From the NCBI RefSeq assembly GCF_902706285.1, contig NZ_CACSKD010000022.1:1-57465 (forward strand): a stretch of DNA of 57,465 nucleotides, written 5' to 3'. Made by a program: the position numbers and the translations under genes. Below, piece after piece: positions 8,379 through 16,786 of the stretch. Below the pieces are notes generated by a model, which worked only from the letters and a program-made list of their open reading frames with translations, was not told the origin of the DNA and searched no databases. Within the stretch, counting starts at the first letter, position 1, and the number at the start of each line of letters is the position of its first letter. The DNA is from Rhizobium sp. 18055 (GTDB lineage Bacteria > Pseudomonadota > Alphaproteobacteria > Rhizobiales > Rhizobiaceae).

Positions 8379-9760
8379 AACGGAGAACAACCATGGAAGA
8401 GTATATCGGGCTTGATGTGTCGTTGAAAGAGACAGCCATTTCCATTCGGCGCGGTGGCAAAAAGATCTGGCGCGGTAAATGCAAATCGACCCGGATAGCA
8501 TCATAACCTTGCTCAATAAGCATGCCCCCGACGCCAGGCGCGTCGTCTTTGAGACTGGTCCCCTTTCGATATGGTTTTATCATGCGCTGACCGATGCAGG
8601 GGTTCCGGCGATTTGCATCGACGCGCGGCATGCCAAGGCGGCGCTCGACATGGCTGCGAACAAAACAGATGCGAACGATGCCGATGGCCTTGCGCATCTT
8701 GCTGAGGTCGGCTTCTACCGCGAAGTCCGGGTCAAAGGGTACAACAGCATGCTCACCCGGACGCTTGTGGCGGCACGAACGCGGTTGGTGACGATCTGCA
8801 CGGAGCTGTCAAATCAGATCCGAGGCTTCATGAAGACGTTTGGCTTGGTCATTCCGAGTGGCAAGGGTGCAACCTTCGGAAACAACGTCCGTATGCTCCT
8901 AGACGGCCACCAGTCTCTTTCGCGGATCATTCTCCCACTCTTGAAGGCCTGGTACGGCACGCGCGAACAGGCGGCCGAACTCAGTAGGCAGTTGATAGCG
9001 ATCGCGCGGGCGAGCCAATCGTGCCGGCTACTCATGTCGGTTCCCGGTGTTGGGGTCGTCACGGCAACTTCGTTCGTGACCGCCATTGAAGATCCGGAGA
9101 ACTTCAAGAAGTCACGGTCCGTAGGAGCCTGGCTGGGACTAACGACACGCCGCTATCAATCAGGCGAGGTCGACTATGACGGTCATATCTCGCGCCGCGG
9201 CGACGCCCATTTGCGCGGTCTCCTGTTCGAAGCTGCAACGGTTGTTCTCACGCGCAGCAGTGCCGATAGCGGCCTGCGCTCTTGGGGGTTAAAACTAAGG
9301 GAAAGACTGGGGTTCAAACGTGCCGCAGTCGCCGTTGCGCGCAGATTGTCTGTGATTATGCACGCGATGCTCAAGACGGGTCAGCTTTTTGATCGCGCAG
9401 TTGGAATGGATCCGGCCAACGGCTAACTGTTCCGAATACTTTCCGCCAGCGTCCTGATGGACCGGCGTCAGAACGTCCCTGCCGGGACGTAGGCAGGGTG
9501 ATTCCGCGTGTTGGGGTGCAATCGCATGTAAATGGCGAATTGCGTCGTCCACATTGGAACACTCGACCTGCGAAGCCCATCATGCGGCGACCGTGTGTCG
9601 ACCGCGAAGACGACCCTGCTTCCGGCAAACGCTCACTAGACGCCGTGAAATCATATACTTGGTGCCACATCGTTCGCTCTCCAGCACTGACCACAGTGCC
9701 GGCCGGGCTGATCTTTGAAAAAAACGCTTGCAAAATGCCGTGCGATTAGACGACGCCAAC
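8379..9760 (+). mobile_element. IS110-family element, approximate limits
   Basis: A frameshifted IS110 transposase gene (8393-9426) starts only some 15 bases from the presumed left edge, where GGAGAAC precedes its ATG. About 330 non-coding bases follow it. A short 5' and long 3' flank is the arrangement seen in the IS1111-type branch, where a guide RNA can be encoded downstream of the transposase. Neither edge can be fixed from this sequence alone because IS110 elements lack clear terminal repeats. Confidence 0.5.
8393..9426 (+). pseudogene. IS110 transposase, frameshifted near residue 32
   Basis: The first frame begins MEEYIGLDVSLKETAISI with the first catalytic Asp and hits a stop at about 8505. 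The rest continues in another frame as DPDSIITLLNKHAPDARRV up to 9426. One lost base near 8488-8491 explains the shift. The later part has the DEDD residues (VVFETGPLS and KTDANDADGL) and the C-terminal Transposase_20 region (LMSVPGVGVVTATSF, GAWLGLTTRRYQSGE, ISRRGDAHLRGLLFEAA). Without both frames the catalytic site is incomplete, so it is scored as broken unless recoded. Confidence 0.85.
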
Positions 9761-9861
9761 AAGCTCGACCCAGATGTTCATCTTCAATTGCGCTGACAAC
9801 GAGTGCCCTTTCCAAAAAGCTCTCGACTATCCGAAGATTCTTACTCCCACGTTTTTCCCGC
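9427..9861 (+). other. Non-coding stretch between IS110 and hisD remnant
   Basis: No convincing gene is seen. Short frames exist on both strands (for example minus 9651-9908) but none has a recognised domain or ribosome site. The first ~330 bases are probably the 3' non-coding part of the IS110 element, with GC-rich inverted segments such as CGTCCCTGCCGGGACG at 9473-9488. The junction with the histidinol-dehydrogenase remnant falls near 9860. Confidence 0.5.
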
Positions 9862-10401
9862 TCCCCGTCGGTTCTGGTTACAACCTCAGAGAAACTTGCG
9901 CGCGACACGCTGTCGGAGATCGACCGGATCCTGAAGATCCTTCCGACCGCCGAGACCGCGTCCGCATCCTGGCGCGACTACGGCGAAATCATCGTATGCG
10001 ACACCTACGAGGAGATGCTCGAGGTCGCCAATGACATAGCGTCCGAGCACGTGCAGGTCATGACGAATCGTGACGACTGGTTCCTCCAGAACATGCATTC
10101 CTACGGGGCATTGTTCCTCGGCCCACGCACAAATGTCGCCAACGGCGACAAGGTCATCGGGACGAACCATACCCTTCCGACCAAAAAGGCCGGCCGCTAC
10201 ACCGGCGGGCTATGGGTCGGGAAATTCCTGAAGACCCACTCATATCAGAAGGTGGTCACTGATCAGGCTGCTGCCGAAATCGGTGCCTATTGCTCCCGCT
10301 TGTGCATGCTTGAAGGTTTCGTCGGTCACGCGGAGCAGGCCAACGTGCGTGTCCGGCGCTACGGCGGCCGCAATGTCCCATACGGTGCGGCCGCGGAATA
10401 A
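9862..10401 (+). pseudogene. Histidinol-dehydrogenase-like gene, 5' half missing
   Basis: From SVLVTTSEKLARDTLSEIDR onward the translation follows the C-terminal ~178 residues of the HisD superfamily, with SEHVQVMT, MHSYGALFLGP, GTNHTLPTKKAGRYTGGLWVGKF and CSRLCMLEGFVGHAEQANVR. The LWVGKFLKTHSYQKV segment resembles the sulfopropanediol 3-dehydrogenase (HpsN) branch more than biosynthetic HisD. The NAD-binding N-terminal half is gone, replaced by sequence from the IS110 side. The frame is open back to 9715 but no family start remains. It was probably co-transcribed with the SDR 25 bases downstream. Confidence 0.75.
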
Positions 10402-10426
10402 CCCGCACAGCTCGAAAGGTACCCCG

Positions 10427-11197
10427 ATGACCAGCACGCTACCACGTACCCCTTCGTTTCGGCTCGACGGAAAACGGGCGCTGGTTGTTGGCGCCTCATC
10501 AGGTATCGGCTTTGCGGCGGCCGTCGCGCTTGCCGAGGCTGGCGCGGTTGTCTCCCTGGCGGCCCGCCAATCGCCCAAGCTTGACCAGGCTGCCGAGGCA
10601 ATCGGGGCGGGCGGGTTCAAAGCGAAGGCGCTCGCACTCGACATCACAGATGTCGATGCCCTGTGTGAGGCCGTTGAGGCAAGCGGTCCATTCGATGTCC
10701 TCGTGAACAGTGCTGGCCTAGCTATCCACGGGCCAGCACTTGAGACGAAGGCGGAAGATTACGACAAGGTGTTCACGATTAACGTGCGGGGAGCCTACTT
10801 CCTGATGCAGGCTGTCGCAAAGGGGCTGATCAGCGCTGGAAAGCCAGGCTCGCTGATCACGATCTCCTCGCAGATGGCTCACGTCGGTGGGATTGACCGG
10901 GCCGTCTACAGCGCCACGAAGCATGCCGTGGAGGGGTTTACGAAGTCCATGGCAATCGAATGGGGGAAGATGGGGGTGCGGGTCAATACGATCTGTCCCA
11001 CGTTCATCCGGACCCCACTCACCGAGCAGACCTTCTCGAATCCTCAGCGCGTGAAATGGATCAGTGAGAAGATCAAGCTGGGAAGGGTTGGGGAAGTCGA
11101 GGACATCATGGCGGCAGTTGCATATCTGGCGTCCGATGCTTCAGCCATGGTGACCGGGACGTCCCTCATGGTCGATGGCGGCTGGACTGCTGAGTAG
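10427..11197 (+). CDS. Short-chain dehydrogenase/reductase
   Basis: This 256-residue classical SDR has the cofactor motif VGASSGIG, the NSAG motif, and the active-site Ser-Tyr-Lys in ITISSQMAHVGG...YSATKHA. It ends MVDGGW like most sugar or polyol SDRs. GAAAGG precedes the ATG at 10427; a longer frame exists upstream but overlaps the previous gene. It likely oxidises a polyol, sugar acid or 2-keto-gluconate-type substrate with NAD(P). The broken HisD-like gene just upstream suggests the original two-step alcohol oxidation is lost. Confidence 0.85.
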   Translation: MTSTLPRTPSFRLDGKRALVVGASSGIGFAAAVALAEAGAVVSLAARQSPKLDQAAEAIGAGGFKAKALALDITDVDALCEAVEASGPFDVLVNSAGLAIHGPALETKAEDYDKVFTINVRGAYFLMQAVAKGLISAGKPGSLITISSQMAHVGGIDRAVYSATKHAVEGFTKSMAIEWGKMGVRVNTICPTFIRTPLTEQTFSNPQRVKWISEKIKLGRVGEVEDIMAAVAYLASDASAMVTGTSLMVDGGWTAE

Positions 11198-11238
11198 CGC
11201 GAGCCCTACATTCCGGTTTTTTGAAAAGTTCATAGTAG

Positions 11239-11275
11239 TCGGCCCATTGCGGTTTCGAAAGCCGTCATGGGCCGA
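11239..11275. terminator. Hairpin between convergent genes
   Basis: TCGGCCCAT at 11239-11247 pairs with ATGGGCCGA at 11267-11275, with a smaller inner stem. It lies between the SDR (+) and the MocA gene (-), which end toward each other, so it could stop transcription from either side. Confidence 0.6.
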
Positions 11276-11301
11276 CAATTGAGGATGCGACCGTCGTTCA
11301 T

Positions 11302-12507
11302 CTATGAGACGATGAATGTGCTCTGGTCTGCGGCCACGGTTCCAGGTCCTCGCGGACGTAGATTTGACAGTCTGATCCAAGTCCCGCCAGAGCTGCTCGA
11401 TTTAACGGCTGCCTCGACGAATTCGATACCGATAGCGCCGTCAATGACGTCCGGGAGGTCGCCTATTGCGAAACCGCCGCCCAAGATTAGGTCTGCGGCG
11501 TCGGAGTAGATGTTTGCGAATGCTTCAACGAATCCTTCGGATATGCCCCGCGGCAATCGCGAAGAATTCGCCGCCCAGGTTCCATCATCAGTGCGTCGAT
11601 GCAGAACCGAGACCTCTCCGTTCCCACGGCCGAAAATGAGCTCATTCGGGCGCTCCTGATGCCATGAAAGAGTTCCCTTGTCGCCCGAAACCCGAATGCT
11701 TAGGCCGCAGCCACTGCCTTGTGAAACTTGGCTCACCGTCAGCGTGCCCTCGGCCCCAGATGAGAACTTCAGCAGGGCGTGGCCGTAGTCGTCAAGGCGT
11801 CTGCCGGGAACGATGCTCCGCAGTCGCGCGCAGACGTCGGTCACTTCTAGGTGCGAGACGAACCTTGCAAGATGCAAAGCATGGGTGCCAATATCGGCGA
11901 TGCAGCCGCCGGGACCCGCGATGACGGGATCGGTCCGCCATAACGCCTGCTTGTCTCCTAAGGCATCCAGCGGGCTGGCGAGCCAGTCCTGTATGAATTC
12001 GACGTGGATCGTATGGATCTTGCCCAGCTCGCCGCCCCGCACGAGTTCACGGGCCTGTCTTACCATTGGGTAACCGGAGTATGCGTGGGTCAGGATGAAT
12101 TTAGGTCGGCCTACCGTCACGATGTCAACCAGGTCGAGCGAGTCCCGGAGGCTCGTTGCAAGAGGCTTGTCGCAGATGACACTGATACCGTGCTTCAGGA
12201 AAATCTTGCTGATTGCGTAGTGCGTGTGGTTGGGGGTGACGATGGCGACCGCATCGATCCCATCTTCGCGTCCCGCCTCAATCAAGCCCATTTCTTCGTA
12301 AGATGTGTACGCACGCTCGTTTGCGATATGCCAGTCCCCGGCCGAAGCTTTCGCTTTTGCTGGGTCGGAAGAAAGGCATCCTGCTACGATCTCAAAACGG
12401 TCGTCCATGCGCGCCGCCGAAGCGTGAATGGAGCCGATGAAAGCTCCGCGTCCTCCACCCACCATGCCAAGACGCAGTCTTCGCGAGTCTTTCGAACCAC
12501 GCGCCAT
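11302..12507 (-). CDS. Gfo/Idh/MocA-family oxidoreductase (group 1)
   Basis: This 401-residue protein has a Rossmann motif near the start (LGMVGGGRGAFIG) and the MocA segment VICDKPLAT, where the usual Glu of EKP is Asp. The C-terminal part contains GGCIADIGTHALHLARF and SGDKGTLSWHQE. It belongs with the proteins at 18803 and 36842, sharing MVGGG, LTHxYSGYPMVRQARELV and the late HPEG/SEGF-type segment. GGGAGG precedes its ATG. It is second in a minus-strand pair after 12570-13679. Likely an NAD(P)-dependent sugar or cyclitol dehydrogenase; substrate unknown. Confidence 0.88.
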   Translation of the reverse strand: MARGSKDSRRLRLGMVGGGRGAFIGSIHASAARMDDRFEIVAGCLSSDPAKAKASAGDWHIANERAYTSYEEMGLIEAGREDGIDAVAIVTPNHTHYAISKIFLKHGISVICDKPLATSLRDSLDLVDIVTVGRPKFILTHAYSGYPMVRQARELVRGGELGKIHTIHVEFIQDWLASPLDALGDKQALWRTDPVIAGPGGCIADIGTHALHLARFVSHLEVTDVCARLRSIVPGRRLDDYGHALLKFSSGAEGTLTVSQVSQGSGCGLSIRVSGDKGTLSWHQERPNELIFGRGNGEVSVLHRRTDDGTWAANSSRLPRGISEGFVEAFANIYSDAADLILGGGFAIGDLPDVIDGAIGIEFVEAAVKSSSSGGTWIRLSNLRPRGPGTVAADQSTFIVS

Positions 12508-12534
12508 TCAAACCTCCCAGGTTTCTCGAAGGAA

Positions 12535-12558
12535 CGGCGCGGCTGAGTAGCCGCGCCG
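12535..12558 (-). other. Intergenic hairpin inside the MocA pair
   Basis: CGGCGCGGCT at 12535-12544 pairs with AGCCGCGCCG at 12549-12558 around a GAGT loop. No T-run follows. It lies between the two minus-strand MocA genes and may adjust their relative expression. Confidence 0.5.
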
Positions 12559-12569
12559 AGCTATCATCG

Positions 12570-13679
12570 CTATGAGCGAAATGTGATCTTTTCCACGCGT
12601 CCGCTCTCTGCAGACCGAGCAATCGCTTCGACCGTTTCCGCCACCCGGTAGCCGTCTTCGAATGTTGCGCGAGGCGCCACCGACTTCCCTGCGACAACCG
12701 CTTCCAGCATATGACGGGCCTGATGAGCGAAGCATTCGTTCCAGCCCAGGGGATGCTGCCCTTGAATCCCGATCGGCAGCCAGAAATCGGAGTAGGGGTG
12801 ATCGGCTTGAGTGGTCATCTGTACCCGCGGCCCGCGACCGGGCTCGTAAATGACAAGCTCGTTCAAGCGCTCCATATGAAATGCGATCGAACGCTTCGTA
12901 CCATCGACCTCGATGAAGCCACCGAGATTGTGGGCGGCCGCAACACGACTTGCTTCGAACGACGCTGTAGCGCCATTCTCGAAGCGGCCAGCGCATACGA
13001 ACGCATCATCATTGACGTTCGTGATCATCCCGGCGGAATCCTTGCTCCAGGTTCCCATCATCGCCGTCACGGATGCCAGCTCGCCGACCAGGAAGCGTGC
13101 TTGGTCGACGTGGTGAGAACCCAAATCTCCGAGGGCGCCCAAGCCAGCCTTCGTCTTATCGAAGCGCCAGCTTAGAGGGCCACCGTCAAGCATGTTCAGA
13201 AGGAAACGGGAGCGGAAATGCCGGATCTCGCCGAGTTCGCCTGCCTGGATCATTTGCCTCGCTAGGTTCAGCGACGGGATCGAGCGGTGCATGAATGCGC
13301 AGAGGTTTACGACTCCTGTCTTTTGAACTGCCTTCCACAGCGCGTAGGCCTCATCTGCGGTGCCAGCCAGCGGCTTCTCACAAAACACTGCCTTTCCTGC
13401 CTCGGCTGCCGCGATTGAGGGCGCCGCGTGAAGATGGTTCGGCCCGGCGTTCACGAAGAGATCGATGTCAGGCGAGGTCGCTGCTTCGTGCCAGTCCGTG
13501 CTGGTGCGTTCGAATTCGTAGCGCTCGGCCAGTTGGGACGCCAATCCCTCGTTTTGATCTGCAATCATTTTGAGGGTGGTTTTGATCTTCGGCTGCCATG
13601 ACGACATTGAGGCCGTCTTGAAGGTCAGCGCGTGCATCTGCCCGATGAAGCCCGCGCCCAGTATTCCAATTCTCACCAT
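12570..13679 (-). CDS. Gfo/Idh/MocA-family oxidoreductase (group 2)
   Basis: This 369-residue protein starts MVRIGILGAGFIGQMHAL, behind GGAGG. Motifs include FVNAGPNHLHAA, VFCEKPLAGTADEA, the substrate-side LGDLGSHHVDQARF and the C-terminal HPLGWNECFAHQ and TFEDGYRVAE. It is a close relative of the protein at 38043, which shares these segments. It is first in the minus-strand pair and diverges from the importer operon at 13821, with a palindromic operator between. Probably a sugar dehydrogenase acting in sequence with its neighbour; substrate unknown. Confidence 0.88.
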   Translation of the reverse strand: MVRIGILGAGFIGQMHALTFKTASMSSWQPKIKTTLKMIADQNEGLASQLAERYEFERTSTDWHEAATSPDIDLFVNAGPNHLHAAPSIAAAEAGKAVFCEKPLAGTADEAYALWKAVQKTGVVNLCAFMHRSIPSLNLARQMIQAGELGEIRHFRSRFLLNMLDGGPLSWRFDKTKAGLGALGDLGSHHVDQARFLVGELASVTAMMGTWSKDSAGMITNVNDDAFVCAGRFENGATASFEASRVAAAHNLGGFIEVDGTKRSIAFHMERLNELVIYEPGRGPRVQMTTQADHPYSDFWLPIGIQGQHPLGWNECFAHQARHMLEAVVAGKSVAPRATFEDGYRVAETVEAIARSAESGRVEKITFRS

Positions 13680-13751
13680 TTCAAATCCTCCGAACGGCTG
13701 AATATAGCCTTGGCAACTCTGAAAACCATGTGTTGCCGTTTGTGTCAACTA

Positions 13752-13765
13752 GATTGTTGACAATC
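13752..13765. promoter_or_regulatory. GntR-type palindromic operator and -35 for 13821
   Basis: GATTGT-TG-ACAATC is a perfect dyad. Its TTGACA (13758-13763) can act as a -35 for the rightward importer operon, followed after 17 bases by TAGCGT. The same palindrome recurs at 18753 and in variants at other catabolic promoters here. Confidence 0.65.
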
Positions 13766-13820
13766 ATGATAACAACAATTAGCGTTTGCTCACTGGCACG
13801 TCGACCAGCGGGAGGAATTG

Positions 13821-14840
13821 ATGACGATGAAGCTAACAAGACGCATGTTTAATACTGTAGCCGTCAGTGCTGCAGCCTACGCAGCGGTCAGCGGACTGCC
13901 GACGATGGCTGCTGGAAAGAAGATCGCGGTCATGCCGAAGACGCTGATCAACGATGTGTTCCAGGTGAAAATCGCTGAGGCTGCAGAGGCTGAGGCCAAG
14001 AAGCTCGGATTTGAGACCGAGCGCTTCGCGTCTTCGAGCGATGTTGCCGTCCAGGACCAGATCAATATCATTGAGGCACTGATCGCGCGCGGCGAGTTCG
14101 GTGGCATTGTTCTCGCGGCATCGGTGGCGAAGGGGCTTGGTAATGTGGTGCGTCGCGCGAAGGAGGCGGATATATTCGTTGTGCTGGTCGACAGCAAGAC
14201 GGATGGCGACGACTTCGTGACCGTGATCCAGACCGACAACGCGGCGGCTGCCGCAACAGGCGCGGAATTTTCTGCGAAACTGATCGGCGCCAAAGGCAAG
14301 GTCGCACTTCTCGAAGGCGAGCCCGGCGGCGAGACCGCGGCGCTTCGGACGAAGGGCTTCAAGGACGGTGTTTCCAAGTTCAAGGACATCGAAATTGTTA
14401 GCTCCATCACCGGGCATTGGACGTTGCCCGGCGGCGTTGAAGCTACCGAGGCCATCATTTCTGCCCATAAGGATCTCGATTTGATCTTTGCTTGCTCGGA
14501 CATGATGGGCGTCGGTGCCCGGCAGGTTCTGGAGCGAGCGGCCAAAAAGGCTAAGGCTGATGGCGACGACGCCCAGGCGAAGAAATTTGAGGACGTCAAA
14601 ATCGTCGGCTTCGACGGCGTCGAGGAAGCGGTCAAGCAGATCTGGGCAGGCAAGTTCTCCGGCACTGTTGCCCAGCGTCCAGACATTATGGGCGCCAAGG
14701 CAGTTCAGACTCTCGCCGAACTGATCAATGGCACCAAGAAACCCGAAGATTTTCCAAAGGTCATCGACTCCGGCATGCTCCTGGTCACCGCAGAGAATGT
14801 CGACCAGTACGCCACCGAGATCGGACTGAAGAAGTCGTAA
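13821..14840 (+). CDS. Sugar ABC importer substrate-binding protein (importer 1)
   Basis: This 339-residue periplasmic protein of the ribose/fructose-binding (CUT2) type starts behind GGAGGA. The N terminus KLTRRMFNTVAVSAAAYA is a signal peptide with a twin-arginine-like TRRMF, cleaved near TMAAG. The core has the two-lobe Peripla_BP_4 pattern: DQINIIEALIARGEFGGIVL, VVLVDSKTDGDDFV, LEGEPGGETAALRTKGF, and FACSDMMGVGARQVL. It delivers its ligand to the permease at 15689. The ligand cannot be read from the sequence; fructose-type (FrcB) is one possibility. Confidence 0.88.
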   Translation: MTMKLTRRMFNTVAVSAAAYAAVSGLPTMAAGKKIAVMPKTLINDVFQVKIAEAAEAEAKKLGFETERFASSSDVAVQDQINIIEALIARGEFGGIVLAASVAKGLGNVVRRAKEADIFVVLVDSKTDGDDFVTVIQTDNAAAAATGAEFSAKLIGAKGKVALLEGEPGGETAALRTKGFKDGVSKFKDIEIVSSITGHWTLPGGVEATEAIISAHKDLDLIFACSDMMGVGARQVLERAAKKAKADGDDAQAKKFEDVKIVGFDGVEEAVKQIWAGKFSGTVAQRPDIMGAKAVQTLAELINGTKKPEDFPKVIDSGMLLVTAENVDQYATEIGLKKS

Positions 14841-14857
14841 ACTGCCTCCCAAGGCAA

Positions 14858-14882
14858 GGGGTTGCGGTTCGACCGCAGCCCC
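14858..14882 (+). other. Hairpin after the binding-protein gene
   Basis: An 11-bp stem GGGGTTGCGGT / ACCGCAGCCCC with a TCG loop lies between the binding-protein and ATPase genes, without a T-run. Such hairpins commonly protect the binding-protein mRNA and lower expression of the downstream importer genes. Confidence 0.6.
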
Positions 14883-14906
14883 ATCACTCATTTGGACGGT
14901 AGGTGA

Positions 14907-15680
14907 ATGGCAATACTCTCGGTAAAAAACATACAGAAGCAATTCGGCGCCTTGTTCGCGCTTGATGACGTCAGCGTCGATTTTCACGAAGGCGAGGTCG
15001 TCGCGTTGCTCGGTGACAATGGAGCGGGGAAATCGACCCTAATCAAAGTTATCTCCGGGACCTATGTTCCAGATGGCGGCGAAATCGTCCTTGGCGGGCA
15101 AAGTGTTAAGTTCGACAATCCACGCGCTGCGCTGGATGCCGGGATACAGACGGTTTTCCAGGACCTCGCACTTTGCGACAACCTTGATGTCGTCGACAAC
15201 CTCTATCTGGGGCGCGAATTGCGCCGATCCTTGGTGCCGGGGATCTCTTTCTTCGATCGGCGCCTGATGCGCGAGAACACGGGGCGGCTTCTGAAGGAGT
15301 TGGCGGTGGATCTGCCCTCTGTCGACGCCAAGGTTAAAGATTTGTCGGGCGGACAGCGGCAGTCTGTGGCAATCGCCAAGGCAGTGAATTCCAAGTGCCA
15401 GGTTATCATCATGGACGAGCCGACAGCAGCGCTCGGTGTTGCGCAGACGCGAAAGGTGCTTGCGCTCGTCAAGGAGTTGAAGGCACGCGGCATGTGCGTG
15501 ATCTACATCACTCACAACATGCATGACGTTATGGAGGTCTGCGACCGCTGTGTTGTCATGAAGAACGGCCGAAAAGTCGGCGAAGTCGCAACAAACTCGA
15601 TCAGCAAAGAGGCGCTGGCGAACGTCATCATCACAGGTGACATGGATCGCTACCGACAAGCCCCCACTGCTGTCCAATAA
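14907..15680 (+). CDS. Sugar ABC importer ATPase, single domain (importer 1)
   Basis: This 257-residue protein has one complete ABC domain: Walker A GDNGAGKST, signature LSGGQRQ, Walker B VIIMDEPTAAL and the switch His in YITHNMHD. Most CUT2 ATPases are double-domain proteins of about 500 residues; single-domain members such as FrcA form homodimers. It follows the binding protein and is nine bases from the permease. It would power uptake on the cytoplasmic side of the membrane. Confidence 0.9.
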   Translation: MAILSVKNIQKQFGALFALDDVSVDFHEGEVVALLGDNGAGKSTLIKVISGTYVPDGGEIVLGGQSVKFDNPRAALDAGIQTVFQDLALCDNLDVVDNLYLGRELRRSLVPGISFFDRRLMRENTGRLLKELAVDLPSVDAKVKDLSGGQRQSVAIAKAVNSKCQVIIMDEPTAALGVAQTRKVLALVKELKARGMCVIYITHNMHDVMEVCDRCVVMKNGRKVGEVATNSISKEALANVIITGDMDRYRQAPTAVQ

Positions 15681-15688
15681 GGTGAACC

Positions 15689-16702
15689 ATGAGCGATATC
15701 GCAACTACAACTCAGTCTGCATCTGGTGGCTTTGGTGTCACCTTCTGGCGCCTCTTCGATAAAGTCGGCCCTTTGCTTCTTTTGATCGTCGTTCTTCTCG
15801 TGGTGACAGCGATCAAGCCGTCCTTTCTGACTGGCGCGAACCTCATGACCATCGGTCTTCAGGCATCGGTAAACGCTTTGCTCGCACTCGGAATGACCCT
15901 CGTGATTATAGCGGGCGGCATCGATCTCTCAGTCGGGACGTCTATGTCCCTCGCCATGGTGATCATGGCCGTTTGCACGTTGACAGTCGGTGTTCCCATG
16001 CCTGTGGGTCTGTTGGTCGCCCTCGGCGCAGGGATGTTGGTTGGCCTAATCAACGGCACTTTGATTGCCTATGGTCGCATCCCAGCGTTCATCGCGACGC
16101 TAGGCTTGCTCGGTATTGCCCAAGGCACCGCATTGAAGCTCTCCGGCGGCTATTCGATGTACGGCTTTCCAGACTGGTTCGATTTCATCGGCAATGGACG
16201 TATCGCCGGGATACCGATGCCGATCATCATCGTCGCCGTCGCCGCCTTGGGAACCCACTACATATTCACGCAGCGCCCGCTCGGTAGGTATGCATATGCA
16301 CTCGGAGCGAGCGAGGAGAGCGTACGGCGTGCCGGCGTGAATGTAGGGAGGTTGAAGCTCAAGATTTACCTGTTTGCAGGCGCCATGGTGGGCGTTGCCT
16401 CGATCGTACTTTCTTCGCGCATCAGCTCCGCTCATCCGGGAATAGGCCTAGGGTTCGAGTTGGACGCGATCGCAGCGTCGGTCATTGGCGGAGCGAGCCT
16501 GATGGGTGGCCGCGGTACGGTCATCGGAGCGATTAGCGGATCCCTCGTTATGGCAACCATCCGTTTCGCTTTGAATGTCTTTGGGATGGAACCATTCCTC
16601 CAGCAGATCGTCGTTGGCGTGGTTTTGATTGGGGCTGTCTATCTCGACACGGTCCGGGTTGCTCAGGAAGAGATGCGCACGAAAGCTCGAGCACGCAATT
16701 AA
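15689..16702 (+). CDS. Sugar ABC importer permease (importer 1)
   Basis: This 337-residue membrane protein of the ribose/xylose/fructose type has about eight to ten hydrophobic segments. CUT2 landmarks are ALGMTLVIIAGGIDLSVGTSMSLA, RIPAFIATLG, QRPLGRYAYALG and IGGASLMGGRGTVIGA. It starts behind AGGTG with an ATG at 15689. It forms the channel for importer 1 together with the ATPase at 14907. Confidence 0.92.
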   Translation: MSDIATTTQSASGGFGVTFWRLFDKVGPLLLLIVVLLVVTAIKPSFLTGANLMTIGLQASVNALLALGMTLVIIAGGIDLSVGTSMSLAMVIMAVCTLTVGVPMPVGLLVALGAGMLVGLINGTLIAYGRIPAFIATLGLLGIAQGTALKLSGGYSMYGFPDWFDFIGNGRIAGIPMPIIIVAVAALGTHYIFTQRPLGRYAYALGASEESVRRAGVNVGRLKLKIYLFAGAMVGVASIVLSSRISSAHPGIGLGFELDAIAASVIGGASLMGGRGTVIGAISGSLVMATIRFALNVFGMEPFLQQIVVGVVLIGAVYLDTVRVAQEEMRTKARARN

Positions 16703-16736
16703 ACCCGGCATCCGCTGGGCTACCATTGAAACTGTG

Positions 16737-16760
16737 AGGGGTGTGGCTTTCTGCACCCCT
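16737..16760 (+). terminator. Hairpin between permease and dehydrogenase genes
   Basis: AGGGGTG at 16737-16743 pairs with CACCCCT at 16754-16760, followed by a T-rich stretch. It may partly end the importer transcript, leaving reduced read-through to the dehydrogenase at 16787. Confidence 0.5.
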
Positions 16761-16786
16761 TCTTCATTCAGCCAAGGAGGATAGAA

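Noticed and set aside
8379..8516. N-terminal extension of the ISKra4 transposase to an ATG at 8516
   Set aside because: This part is antisense to the conserved start of the IS110 transposase and has no family similarity.
9651..9908. 85-codon minus frame between IS110 and the hisD remnant
   Set aside because: It crosses the presumed IS110/hisD junction and has no recognised domain.
13833..14987. Long minus-strand frame of 384 codons across the importer 1 binding-protein gene
   Set aside because: It is the antisense shadow of a clear binding-protein gene; no ribosome site or domain was seen.
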